A stretch of DNA of 64,000 bases, from NCBI GenBank assembly GCA_030041295.1, contig JASHOD010000150.1, forward strand, positions 85,241-149,240. The letters run 5' to 3'. A program made the position numbers and the translations under genes. The notes below the pieces were generated by a model, which was given only the letters and a program-made list of their open reading frames with translations, did no database searches and was not told where the DNA came from. The stretch comes from Nitrososphaerales archaeon (GTDB lineage Archaea > Thermoproteota > Nitrososphaeria > Nitrososphaerales > CADDZS01). Positions 53,671 to 62,273 of the stretch are shown here, piece by piece (the first letter of the stretch is position 1; every line of letters starts with the position of its first letter).

Positions 53671-54174
53671 ATGATGAAAGAAGAGATTCCCTTGCCCAGC
53701 ATTCGGAGACCCAAGGATATTGAAATTCCGGAGGTTAGAGAATGTTTCCTTGATGTCCTTCGAGAAATCCCGTATTACAATACGATTGCAAAGAAGGATG
53801 AAGCGCAAAAGTACACTGTTTCGAAGCTTAAAGACAAACTAGCCAAGGACAGATACTCTGTACTTTGTGCTTTTACTAACAACAACAAGGACGTCGTGGG
53901 GTTTCTATTCAATCACTTTGACGATTATACGATTTGGCTAGACTGGATCGGAGTACGCAAGGATCAAAGAAAGAAAGGTATAGCTAAGCAACTGCTTGCG
54001 GATTTGTTTAGGACAGCCGGGGTGCGAGGATGCCATAAAGTCTGGTGCGACTGCAGAACCACGAACGAACCTTCAAAGGCGGCGCTTGCAAAAGCGGGAT
54101 TTCGAAGAATTGCAGAGATTAGAAATCACTGGTACGGGCAGGATTTCATTCTCTGGGAGCGATTTGTTGTTTGA
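53671..54174 (+). CDS. GNAT-family N-acetyltransferase
   Basis: About 167 residues of GNAT fold: LDWIGVRKDQRKKGIAKQLL (motif A; R-x-x-G/K-G-x-A acetyl-CoA loop) and CDCRTTNEPSKAALAKAGFR (motif B). Substrate unknown. The frame opens at ATG 53623, but GGAGAG lies 12 bases before the ATG at 53671, and the first 16 residues of the longer form are hydrophobic and unlike the family. It is the only intact GNAT in the window, in contrast to the pseudogene at 13.4 kb. Confidence 0.88.
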   Translation: MMKEEIPLPSIRRPKDIEIPEVRECFLDVLREIPYYNTIAKKDEAQKYTVSKLKDKLAKDRYSVLCAFTNNNKDVVGFLFNHFDDYTIWLDWIGVRKDQRKKGIAKQLLADLFRTAGVRGCHKVWCDCRTTNEPSKAALAKAGFRRIAEIRNHWYGQDFILWERFVV

Positions 54175-54216
54175 AGGAGGGAAAAGCTTTGCTCGAGTAA
54201 TGAACATCGCGTTATG

Positions 54217-54225
54217 CTTTTTATG
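54217..54225 (+). promoter_or_regulatory. TATA box for PPOX-fold gene
   Basis: CTTTTTATG is centred 28 bases before the ATG at 54249, so the message is probably leaderless. Confidence 0.45.
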
Positions 54226-54248
54226 TCATGACTAATTGCGTTTAATCC

Positions 54249-54683
54249 ATGGTTCACGTCGACCTTAGTACTAAGAAGAGCATAGATTTTCTGACCAAGG
54301 GCAAGGTCAAACTTCTTCGTCTAGCGGTTGTTGACAAGGAAGGAAAACCGCATGTGTCCGCGGTGTGGTATCTTTGGAAGGATGGACACTTTTACATTTC
54401 AACGTCGGAAGATAGATTGAAAGTTAGGGTAGTAAAGGAAAATCCGAATGTTGCTCTAATTGTTGATACGGATGTTATCCCGTACAAGGGAGTCATTGTA
54501 GAAGGGACTGCAACGCTCACGAAAATGGACATCAAGGAAATCACTATGGCGATCGTGAAAAAATACGTTCCTGCGAAGTTTGTGAAGAGCCAGTACGAGG
54601 ACCTGATGCGCTATCCCCGTGTTTTGATTAAAATCAAACCGAAAAAGTCAATCGATATAATGTCCTACAAGGTTCTGAAGTAG
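54249..54683 (+). CDS. PPOX-class flavin/F420-binding split-barrel protein
   Basis: A 144-residue protein of the pyridoxamine-5'-phosphate oxidase fold: VKLLRLAVVDKEGKPHVSAV, VWYLWKDGHFYISTSEDRLKV, NPNVALIVDTD and GVIVEGTATL are the usual strands and phosphate-binding residues. In archaea such proteins often use F420 or FMN. The length and sequence resemble TIGR-type F420-dependent PPOX enzymes; the cofactor is not fixed by sequence. Start ATG supported by TATA spacing. Confidence 0.88.
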   Translation: MVHVDLSTKKSIDFLTKGKVKLLRLAVVDKEGKPHVSAVWYLWKDGHFYISTSEDRLKVRVVKENPNVALIVDTDVIPYKGVIVEGTATLTKMDIKEITMAIVKKYVPAKFVKSQYEDLMRYPRVLIKIKPKKSIDIMSYKVLK

Positions 54684-54800
54684 TTTCCGAGTCAACTTGT
54701 CAACTCTCCAATATCCTTTCCCTTATTGAGTACTCACCAGTAAAGGAGCTCTGATCCATTTAGAAAATAGGACAATGTCCAAATAAGAGCGAAGTCTAAG

Positions 54801-54941
54801 GTGTTGGCGACGACGACGATGCGAGGCAAGGTCCGCCGCAGGAGAGAACTTTTTCCTCCGAAGAAGGTAAGAGCCGAGGCAGGACTACGACCTGGCGATC
54901 TTGTAACGTATACTTCAACGGTATTGGTGTATGATAAATAA
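54801..54941 (+). CDS. Small AbrB/SpoVT-like DNA-binding protein
   Basis: A 46-codon frame (GTG 54801 to TAA 54939-54941) with TTTMRGKVRRRRELFPPKK followed by VRAEAGLRPGDLVTYTS. This is the swapped-hairpin AbrB signature (T-x-x-x-x-G-x-x-x-x-P-x-x-V-R-x-x-x-G-L-x-P-G-D-x-V), as in MazE/VapB-type antitoxins. The usual end is short but present. No toxin gene follows. It may be a lone antitoxin or the remains of a toxin-antitoxin pair. Confidence 0.45.
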   Translation: MLATTTMRGKVRRRRELFPPKKVRAEAGLRPGDLVTYTSTVLVYDK

Positions 54942-55362
54942 ATGAATCAATTGTAGGAACCTTGCATTAAGGCACCATATCTAAGGGGTGTTCTGCGAGA
55001 TGTAAAAGCGAGAAGTTTCTCTTCTGCAGATGGCACCCCGCCGATCTCTTGATACGAAGAAGGGCAACGGTACGGGATACTTCCAAGATCTCAAGTTACA
55101 ATTTGGTCTAAATAGGGCCTTTGTTTCAAGTAGGACTAGAGAGGACTTTCTTCGCAGCTCTCCTGCGATAGGAAGCCTGTGATGCGAGTTGTGAAAAGAT
55201 GTGCCTCGAGTTGTCATTCCCGAACCTTTCTGAACCTTCTCGGAATCTAAGTATTATGTAGTATCGATGAATTTTGATTCCTGAAATGAGAAGAAAACTG
55301 TGAAAGTTGCGGCAACAAGAGCAAACAAATCCTGACTACTTCCAAGATGACTCGAGAATTCT
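54942..55362. other. Intergenic region, nothing convincing
   Basis: About 420 bases. A 78-codon minus-strand frame at 54981-55217 is Arg/Ser/Leu-rich and has no coding character. No partner toxin for the AbrB-like ORF was found. Confidence 0.5.
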
Positions 55363-57834
55363 TTATCGAATTTTCGCACGTGATCTTGATCGGCCACGAC
55401 TCGAGATCATGAATAGATACACTCCTAGGGCAAGCAAGGGTATCAGCGTCGCTGAAATGACACCCACAGGGAACTCTGGCGTGACGATAATATTGAGCGT
55501 ACCTACTTTATACTCGTAGTTTATTGAGGCAGTTGAAATCACACCAGTTTGAGTTGAAGATTGGATGGTTCCCTGCGAATCCGAGAGGACAAAATCAAGC
55601 GTGTACGAACCGCCTCCGTTTGCTGGAGTCAAAGTTACAGTGTAATTACCGCTGGGATCTGAGATTGTTACAACTTGAGGCTCACTATCCGGCCCGTTGT
55701 ACGTTGCTCCGGGTATCTCGTTCACGATCGATTGAGATGTTGAATTGAATCCGACGCTTCGTCCGGCAGAATCTGTAACAAGTATTGTGGCACCGGAAGC
55801 GAGACTCCAGCTTCCAGTAGAGCAAGACTCGCTCAGAGTCGTCTCCGACATACCTTTCAAAGAAACTGTGATTACACCTCCAGACGCGCTACTGACCGAT
55901 GCAGAAGGAGCACTGCCCGTCAGGGAAAGTGTGTTATCAATTTGGACGCCATTTGGAGCAGTGAAGAAAGTTACAGTTCCAGTAATTGTGGGAGTGCCAG
56001 TCAGTTGGTTGACATACATGAAAATATCTCCGCACGGACTGAATTGCCAAAAGCTTGAGGTACCGGTCTGGTAAAGAAAACTATGAGTCGTCGTTCCAGT
56101 TACTGAGCTATAAAGGATCAAATTAAATTCGCTTGAACTTGGAACAATGTACGCGAGGACGAAACTTTGTCCGTCTGGACTGAATCCCCAACTAGCCGAA
56201 CCTACGCTCTGATCATCCTCGCCGTTGCCAGAAAGAGGACCCACATCATTATAAGTAATCATTTTCGTTCCCAAATTTCCAGCTTGTGTAGGGCCGGAAG
56301 GAGCTGTCAAATCCCAGACTTGAAGATAGATTTGGTTTGACCCCAAGGAGCTGTCGTGATAAGCAATTACGAAAAATTGGCTATTCGTGCTCCAACCCCA
56401 TGCAGCTTGATCAACAGGCGACCAATAAGCACCCGGTACAGCTTTTCCTTGATAGAAAAGAGTGAGAGTGTTATCCACCGACCCGCCAATGGCCGTAGTT
56501 GCGACATCCGACTGCCCGTCAGGGGAAACCGAAGTGCCGCCAGATGTGGCCAGCTCAAACAGGGTGTCTTGGTTTGAAACGGTTTCATTTACAAATGCTC
56601 CAGTTTTAGAGCAGCCGCACGACACCATCGTTGAAGTACTCGTGGTCGTAGTAGTACTCGTAGTAGTAGTCGTTGTGGTGGTTATTGTCTGGGAAACCAA
56701 TAATACGTCGCCCGAAGACTCATAATAAGCCCCGCTAGCCAAAACGATGTAACCGTTGGAAGAGTCGAAAACATCTTGTTGAGTGAGACAGCCAGTTCCG
56801 GGCGGAATAACGCATGTGTCCACACTTCCTAGCACAGTATTCGTCGAGCCGCTTATCTCTGTGACGCCACCGCCGTTTGACGCATACAGGTTCCCGTTGC
56901 TAGAATCAAACGTGAGCCAGCCGCCCGATACACCAGTAAATTCGACCGGCACTGTCGCTACCACCGAGAAGGTCGATGTGGAAAACGCGGTGACTTGGTT
57001 TGATTTTATCCAAGTTACGTAGATTTCGCTATTTGCGGAGTCAAACGCGACACCATAAGGTTCAGTACACGCGTATTCTGGACACGTAATGCCGCTGGGT
57101 GTAATAATCTCATTGTTAGATCCTGATATTACTATGACATAAGGGCTCGAAGGGCCGGATAGTGCCACCCAGATTGTGTCATCGGCAGGGTCGACTGCGA
57201 TTCCGGTGGGAAGGCCACCGACTTCCACAGTGGTTATCAAATTATTTTCGTCTGGGCCAGTGGATCCATTTATCACGGATACAGAGCCGCTGGTGTAGTC
57301 TGTTACATAAATCTCATTGTTGGCTGAGTCAAACGCGACACCATAAGGACCAACACCATCGCCGGAGGGCCCACTCCCTGATCCATATACAGTGCTAATC
57401 GTGGTTACTACCACATTAGTAGATCCATCTATCACAGTGATGTTGCCTGAAAAGAAGTTAGCTACGTAGAAGTATCCATTTGTCGGATCATACGCCACAC
57501 CATACGGATCCGTGCCAACTGAAATCGTAGTCTTAACTGCGTCAGTCGTTCCATTTATGACAGTTACATTGCCTGGCGCTGTGCCTCCTCCCTCCGTTGC
57601 AGTAAGTCCTCCATTCGTTACATATATTTCTCCGTTGGCCGAATCAATCGCGATTCCATAAGCATTAAGGACAGGTACCGTTTTTGCTACTCCGACTGCG
57701 TAGCCTAATTTAGTAGTGGCAGGCAACAACGCAACTAGGAAAATGATAATTGCGACTATTGAAAACTTAATCAGATGCTTAGACTCAAAACCTCTGAGTG
57801 GCAAGTTTTTGCCGCTTAGGAGGAAGAGAACCAA
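55363..57834 (-). CDS. Large YVTN beta-propeller surface protein with PEF-type C-terminus
   Basis: An 823-residue protein. A signal/anchor helix lies near 28-47. Residues ~50-390 form about seven propeller blades with repeats such as YGVAYDPTNGYFYVANF, GNITVIDGSTN and EIYVT, the YVTN surface-layer motif. A Thr tract (~383-405) leads to a second beta domain (~410-740) with SPDGQS repeats and Ig-like parts. The end is TPEFPVGVISATLI, a hydrophobic helix, then SSRGRSRSRAKIR: a PEFP motif, membrane helix and basic tail like PEF-CTERM sorting signals. Probably anchored to the cell surface. The exact start is uncertain; ATG 57834 leaves ~27 residues before the helix. Confidence 0.85.
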   Translation of the reverse strand: MVLFLLSGKNLPLRGFESKHLIKFSIVAIIIFLVALLPATTKLGYAVGVAKTVPVLNAYGIAIDSANGEIYVTNGGLTATEGGGTAPGNVTVINGTTDAVKTTISVGTDPYGVAYDPTNGYFYVANFFSGNITVIDGSTNVVVTTISTVYGSGSGPSGDGVGPYGVAFDSANNEIYVTDYTSGSVSVINGSTGPDENNLITTVEVGGLPTGIAVDPADDTIWVALSGPSSPYVIVISGSNNEIITPSGITCPEYACTEPYGVAFDSANSEIYVTWIKSNQVTAFSTSTFSVVATVPVEFTGVSGGWLTFDSSNGNLYASNGGGVTEISGSTNTVLGSVDTCVIPPGTGCLTQQDVFDSSNGYIVLASGAYYESSGDVLLVSQTITTTTTTTTSTTTTTSTSTMVSCGCSKTGAFVNETVSNQDTLFELATSGGTSVSPDGQSDVATTAIGGSVDNTLTLFYQGKAVPGAYWSPVDQAAWGWSTNSQFFVIAYHDSSLGSNQIYLQVWDLTAPSGPTQAGNLGTKMITYNDVGPLSGNGEDDQSVGSASWGFSPDGQSFVLAYIVPSSSEFNLILYSSVTGTTTHSFLYQTGTSSFWQFSPCGDIFMYVNQLTGTPTITGTVTFFTAPNGVQIDNTLSLTGSAPSASVSSASGGVITVSLKGMSETTLSESCSTGSWSLASGATILVTDSAGRSVGFNSTSQSIVNEIPGATYNGPDSEPQVVTISDPSGNYTVTLTPANGGGSYTLDFVLSDSQGTIQSSTQTGVISTASINYEYKVGTLNIIVTPEFPVGVISATLIPLLALGVYLFMISSRGRSRSRAKIR

Positions 57835-57874
57835 TAACTAATATGGTTATCACCACAACGAAAACTGCTCAATA

Positions 57875-57905
57875 ATTGCAAAATAGGTTCAGTGATTGCA
57901 AAATA
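57875..57905 (-). repeat. Tandem TATTTTGCAAT sites upstream of the YVTN gene
   Basis: The 11-base word TATTTTGCAAT (minus strand) occurs twice, at 57875-57885 and 57895-57905, 20 bases apart, 40-70 bases before the start codon of the YVTN protein. Two copies two helical turns apart suggest an operator; the T-rich core could also act as TATA-like element. Confidence 0.4.
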
Positions 57906-58972
57906 TCTTCTGTTTCTCCATATTCCTGACTCTCTTTTTGTATCCCAATTGAGGTTCTGATGCAAAAGAGTACAAAAAAGGCCTTACTTATTCCGAAAAG
58001 TTGCGGAATCGTGTTTTGCGCTTCGGTAAAGCGTCAGAGTTGTTTTTGAGAAAAATGAGACCAAGAACTACACCCCGAAGCTAACAAGAAATATCAGCTA
58101 AAGCTCCCGAAATTTTGTCTTTCAGCCTATCGGAGTTGGAAAGCTAATTGAAGTGGAAAACGACGAGCAACTCACAAACTATATCACTTATTTGTTTCAC
58201 CAGAATTCAAGCTAAGATTTGTTCCGATAGTTGAAACAGCGAACTTTTGAAATTTACAACAAGACCAAGGAAGAAATGCAGATCGAGCGAGATAGAAGCA
58301 AGCAAGAAAAAATCAGGAATCATATGGGTTAGTTAAGAAGAGGATTTTTTCGAATTCAGAAAGCTGGGTCTGAATTCGACACGTAGATCCTTAATGGAAC
58401 CCTCATGGAAAAATAGATGACGAAAAACAGAGTGCTACAAAACTAAAGATGATCAGAAATAATGATGCTTTCCAAAAAGCCCTCGGCGTCTTTTTGAACA
58501 ACTCCACGCGAACAATGTAGCTAGTCGCACTTTCTTAGGTGCTAATCCTCTCCTCCGTCGATGAATGCGAGCCCGAAGTTGTTATTACTTGCGTTCAAAT
58601 TCGGGTTGAGAGTAGAATTACAAGTACAGATAAAGTGCTTTTTTTCCAATAGTTTACATTTTTCATATCTAATTCCATCTCAGTTTATTTTTATCATCGC
58701 TAATGCTCCAATTATAACGAATTATTTACAGAGTAGTACGATTCTCGTTTTTGATAATCTACTTTAGGGCACAGGTGATTCACTAGCACTGAAAAATAGC
58801 GGGAAAAAAGGGGCTAACTAGAGAACTCGGACCGGCAAGATAAGGTTCATGCCCTTGCAGCTCGAGGATCTACCGGTACTCGAAGAGAACTTCGAGATAA
58901 AATTGAAAATGACGACGCTACTGCGAAGAGATAAATGAAACGAGGGATGAAGAGTCTCTCGAAATTCCTAGT
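57906..58972. other. Long intergenic region, possible gene debris
   Basis: More than 1 kb without a supportable gene. On the + strand there are short coding-like pieces (FKLRFVPIVETANF near 58209-58250, NKTKEEMQIERDRSKQEK-like near 58261-58315) in changing frames, which may be remains of a gene. The 68-codon frame at 58561-58767 is a low-quality hydrophobic frame with no RBS. Composition is AT-rich. No tRNA or repeat found. Confidence 0.4.
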
Positions 58973-59998
58973 TTGAAGGCCGTGATTTTCGAGAAATTTG
59001 AAGCTCCTCTCATCGTAAGAGAGGTTCCCCTGCCAGAACTAGGTAACGATCAGGTACTTTTGAAGGTCGGAGCTTGCGGAGTTTGCTACACGGATATTAA
59101 AATTTGGAAAGGAATTCCCGGGTATTCGACCACTCTACCTCATGTTCTGGGACATGAAATGGCGGGCACCATCGTGGAGATAGGCGCCGATGTAAAATCT
59201 GTCAAAGAAGGAGACCGTTACGTTGTGTATCTTTACGACACTTGCAACAAGTGCTTCTATTGTCAAAACGGAAGGGAGAATGAGTGCATCAATCGAGTTG
59301 GATTCATTGGAAGCAATCGGTGGGGTGGTTACGCTGAATATGTTGCCGTGCGCTCTGACAATCTTATCAGAATTCCCGAAAACCTAAGCTTCGAAGATGC
59401 TGCACCGCTTGCGGACGCTGGACTAACGCCCTATCATGCTATCGTGGATCGAGCGAAGGTGAATCGTGACGAAACAGCATTACTTGTGGGCATGGGAGGT
59501 CTTGCTCTAATGGGATTACAAATATTGAAACTTTTTGGGGCTCGGGTCATAGCGGTCTCAAGGACCGAGTCCAAACTAGAGATGGCGAAAAGATTCGGCG
59601 CGGACCTGACCGTTGATGTTAGAAGTAGCGACGGAGTTGAAGAAGTGAAACGCTACACGGATGGATATGGTGTAGACCACGTGTTCGACTTCGTCGGTTC
59701 TGCTGAGACAGTTACGCGGGATGCAAAATACGTTAGAAGTGGAGGGGACGTATTGCTCCTCGGATACCAACCAACAGGAGAACAGATAATTCCGGTCCTG
59801 ACTCTCCGGAGTTTCCTTAGCATGGGAGGCTCGAATAGTGGTACGAGGAACGATCTTCGTGAACTTGTTCGTCTCGCATCAGAAGGTAAGTTAAAGTCTA
59901 TTGTGACGAAAAGTTTTCCTCTAGAAGAAGCAAATACTGCCCTAACTCTCTTGGATCGTGGACAGGTGGATGGTCGTCAGATCATCAGGATGGGATAA
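58973..59998 (+). CDS. Zinc-dependent alcohol dehydrogenase (MDR family)
   Basis: A 341-residue medium-chain dehydrogenase starting at TTG. Catalytic zinc: ACGVCYTD and GHEMAG; structural zinc: CNKCFYCQNGRENEC with four Cys. NAD(P) loop: VGMGGLALMGLQI, followed by KLEMAKRFGADLTVDV. It oxidises alcohols or reduces aldehydes; the substrate is not fixed. Complete, unlike the MDR pseudogene at 35.6 kb. Single gene. Confidence 0.94.
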   Translation: MKAVIFEKFEAPLIVREVPLPELGNDQVLLKVGACGVCYTDIKIWKGIPGYSTTLPHVLGHEMAGTIVEIGADVKSVKEGDRYVVYLYDTCNKCFYCQNGRENECINRVGFIGSNRWGGYAEYVAVRSDNLIRIPENLSFEDAAPLADAGLTPYHAIVDRAKVNRDETALLVGMGGLALMGLQILKLFGARVIAVSRTESKLEMAKRFGADLTVDVRSSDGVEEVKRYTDGYGVDHVFDFVGSAETVTRDAKYVRSGGDVLLLGYQPTGEQIIPVLTLRSFLSMGGSNSGTRNDLRELVRLASEGKLKSIVTKSFPLEEANTALTLLDRGQVDGRQIIRMG

Positions 59999-60154
59999 CA
60001 AGGCACTTCAACACGACCCTAAAATAACCACTTTCCTTTTTGGTGAATGAATAACGATTGGCAGGACTTGGATTTTTCTGATTTATCCAAAGCCGACATT
60101 CATGAATAATCTCGCAACCCAAATATAGGGCCACTAGTTACAAACCTGTTTGAT

Positions 60155-61192
60155 TTGAAAGAGATCGAGCTCTCTAAAATCGAAGGAAACAATACTAGAT
60201 TAGCAACTACTGACATCGGTGATCTTTCAAAATCGTTTGAAAGCTATGGACAATTCTCTCCCATCAGGGTCAAGAAAAAGCTCTTCACAGAAGGAGAAAC
60301 TTATGAAGTAATTTTTGGCAATAGAAGGCTAGCAACAGCTAGGGCATTAGGATGGAAAACGATACTCGCCGACGTGGTCGAGGCCTCAGACTCTGATGCC
60401 CTAATTATGGCATTCTCGGAGAATGAGGACAGAGCTAATTTTACTGATTATGAAAAAGCGATTCTGATAGAGAGACTGCATATGATCTCTGGGAAGACTT
60501 ATGCAGAAATCGCGGAGATGCTTGGCAAGTCGCCGTCATATATGTCGCAACATGTTGCAATGTTGCACCTATTCCCCGAATACGAAACTTCCGAACAGGA
60601 GAGGAAGATTGTACTACAACAATTGACAGAGAGGCATGCGCGTGCGTTGCTCAAGATAGAGGATCCCTCGGAGAGATGGATCGCCGCGAAGCTTGTGGTG
60701 AAATGCGGTATGGGAGTGAGAGAGCTTGAAAACATGATTTCGCGACAGTCGAAGCGCTCGTCGTTAGACATGTCACGCTCTAATTCGAAGGAAATGATCA
60801 TGCAGATAATAAGGTCACATATAGCTTCGATGAATTCTAGAGACATCGCTTCGTATTTTGAGCCAGTCTCGAAGAATCGCTTCACTAAATTTTCATGCTA
60901 CCCTCCGCTTTCGAGACTCGATTCGAATTCAGCTAGCGAACAACTTTTCCATATGCTTCATGAGCTTCGGGACTATGAGGCTGCAATCGAAAGTTCGGAA
61001 CTTAGGGTAGTGGGCAATTTCGCTTACGCACTTATGACATTACGAAACAAATATGCAAACTCTTTGAAGACGGTCACGGCGGAGATGCGCCTCACTATCA
61101 TCTTTGAGAGGGATCACCATGATTGGAAGATCGTTCACGAGCACTGGTCGAGCGCGACTCCGACGAAATTCCTCAGTTTGTTCACAAAATAG
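60155..61192 (+). CDS. ParB-like DNA-binding protein with SnoaL/NTF2-like C-terminal domain
   Basis: A 345-residue protein starting at TTG. The N-terminal ~95 residues are the ParB/Srx nuclease-like fold (IRVKKKLFTEGETYEVIFGN, RRLATARALGWKTI with the G-x-R-R CTP/phosphate motif, then FSENEDRANFTDYEKA). A helix-turn-helix follows (~111-133; TYAEIAEMLGKSPSYMSQHV). After a linker, ~205-340 is a different domain, IIRSHIASMNSRDIASYFEPV through RLTIIFERDHHDWKIVHEHW, which has the cone-shaped SnoaL/NTF2-like pattern and its end W-K-I-V-H-E-H-W-S. No parA is seen in the window. A perfect palindrome lies 21 bases after the stop. Confidence 0.85.
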   Translation: MKEIELSKIEGNNTRLATTDIGDLSKSFESYGQFSPIRVKKKLFTEGETYEVIFGNRRLATARALGWKTILADVVEASDSDALIMAFSENEDRANFTDYEKAILIERLHMISGKTYAEIAEMLGKSPSYMSQHVAMLHLFPEYETSEQERKIVLQQLTERHARALLKIEDPSERWIAAKLVVKCGMGVRELENMISRQSKRSSLDMSRSNSKEMIMQIIRSHIASMNSRDIASYFEPVSKNRFTKFSCYPPLSRLDSNSASEQLFHMLHELRDYEAAIESSELRVVGNFAYALMTLRNKYANSLKTVTAEMRLTIIFERDHHDWKIVHEHWSSATPTKFLSLFTK

Positions 61193-61213
61193 GAGTTGTG
61201 GTAACGCTCTTTA

Positions 61214-61235
61214 GAACTTCACCCGGGTGAAGTTC
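61214..61235. repeat. Perfect 22-bp palindrome, candidate ParB site
   Basis: The half-site GAACTTCACCC is followed directly by its exact reverse complement GGGTGAAGTTC. It lies between the ends of the ParB-like gene and the SDR gene. Neither side has a T-run, so it is not a typical archaeal terminator. The core TTCAC...GTGAA resembles bacterial parS (TTTCACGTGAAA), with CCGG in the middle. Confidence 0.6.
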
Positions 61236-61242
61236 CGTTCTT

Positions 61243-62052
61243 CTAGCGCATTTTCTTCAAGCTTTCAACGGATGTCCACTGTGTTTGGAAAGCACGCAGT
61301 ATGGCTCCGCCGTCGACGATTATATTCTGACCCGTTACGTAGCTTGCCAAGTCCGAAACTAGAAAGGTGATCACGTTTGCGATTTCTTTGGGCTCTGCGA
61401 TTCTCCCGAGAGGGATGCCGCTTACGTGACGTTCGTATACATCCCTATCGCGAAACTCTAACGCGTTCATCGGCGTGTTTGTGGTGCCCGGACTGACCGA
61501 GTTCACCCGAACGTTGTGCTTTGCCCACTCTACCGCGAGTTGTTGGGTCAAGCTGACCACACCTGCCTTTGAGGGTCCGTAGGCGCCAGCGTTGATTAAA
61601 GGAAGGACTCCGCCGATGCTAGCTATGTTCACTACGGCTCCGCTTTTCTGCTTGACCATCTCCTTTCCTGCAATAACGGAGCAGAGAAAAGTTCCTTTCA
61701 GGTTGATGTTCATAACGGCATCCCAATCTTCTTCGATTACGTCGAGAAATTCCCATGGGCGATAGATCCCCGCGCAATTCACCAATATGTCGAGCTTGCC
61801 AAAGGATTTGACTGCCTTCTTGACAGCATCTTCCACGGATTTCTTTTTCGAGACATCTACTCCGCAAACTATAGCGGAATTCCCACCATGACGCTGATCG
61901 ATCAGATCAACAACTTCCTTGGCTCCTTCTTCGTTCAGGTCAGCAACGGCTATCTTGGATCCTTCCTTGGCTAGAGTCAAAGCGACTGTTCTTCCTATCC
62001 CAGAAGCGCTACCTGTGATGAACGCCACTTTACCTTCGATTCCAGATTGCAT
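61243..62052 (-). CDS. Short-chain dehydrogenase/reductase
   Basis: A 269-residue classical SDR: cofactor loop TGSASGIGR (14-22), NCAGIY, catalytic Ser in NIASIGG, Y-x-x-x-K in YGPSKAG, and NSVSPGTTNTPMN after it. The Asp in AVADLNEEG after beta-2 points to NAD rather than NADP. Typical members are glucose dehydrogenases and 3-oxoacyl-ACP or alcohol dehydrogenases; the substrate is open. Start ATG. Convergent with the ParB-like gene. Confidence 0.93.
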   Translation of the reverse strand: MQSGIEGKVAFITGSASGIGRTVALTLAKEGSKIAVADLNEEGAKEVVDLIDQRHGGNSAIVCGVDVSKKKSVEDAVKKAVKSFGKLDILVNCAGIYRPWEFLDVIEEDWDAVMNINLKGTFLCSVIAGKEMVKQKSGAVVNIASIGGVLPLINAGAYGPSKAGVVSLTQQLAVEWAKHNVRVNSVSPGTTNTPMNALEFRDRDVYERHVSGIPLGRIAEPKEIANVITFLVSDLASYVTGQNIIVDGGAILRAFQTQWTSVESLKKMR

Positions 62053-62234
62053 TTCAAGTCCGCAGGTCTTGTAGCGTCAGATATTGTTTTTCGTGATACC
62101 TCTTTAGCTTACGTAAATTGCGCTTTTGAAAGATATTGCATTTTTCCCCTTGGAATTTGCGATTAATCGTAATCTAAAGGAAGCGAAAAAAGGAAAGAGG
62201 GAAAACTTTAGGGCCGGCTATGCCATGCGAAGGA

Positions 62235-62244
62235 GTTAAATAAA
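62235..62244 (+). promoter_or_regulatory. TATA box for APC permease gene
   Basis: GTTAAATAAA lies about 34 bases before the ATG at 62274, so the leader would be about 8 bases. AGGAG precedes the TATA box and cannot serve as RBS. Confidence 0.45.
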
Positions 62245-62273
62245 GCGAACCATGTCAAAACAATCCCGATATT

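Noticed and set aside
56640..56690. Repeated CGTAGTAGT-like microsatellite
   Set aside because: It encodes the Thr/Ser tract linking the two halves of the YVTN protein, so it is coding low complexity.
58561..58767. 68-codon hydrophobic frame in the long intergenic gap
   Set aside because: No ribosome-binding site, no TATA at the right distance, and composition like AT-rich noncoding DNA.
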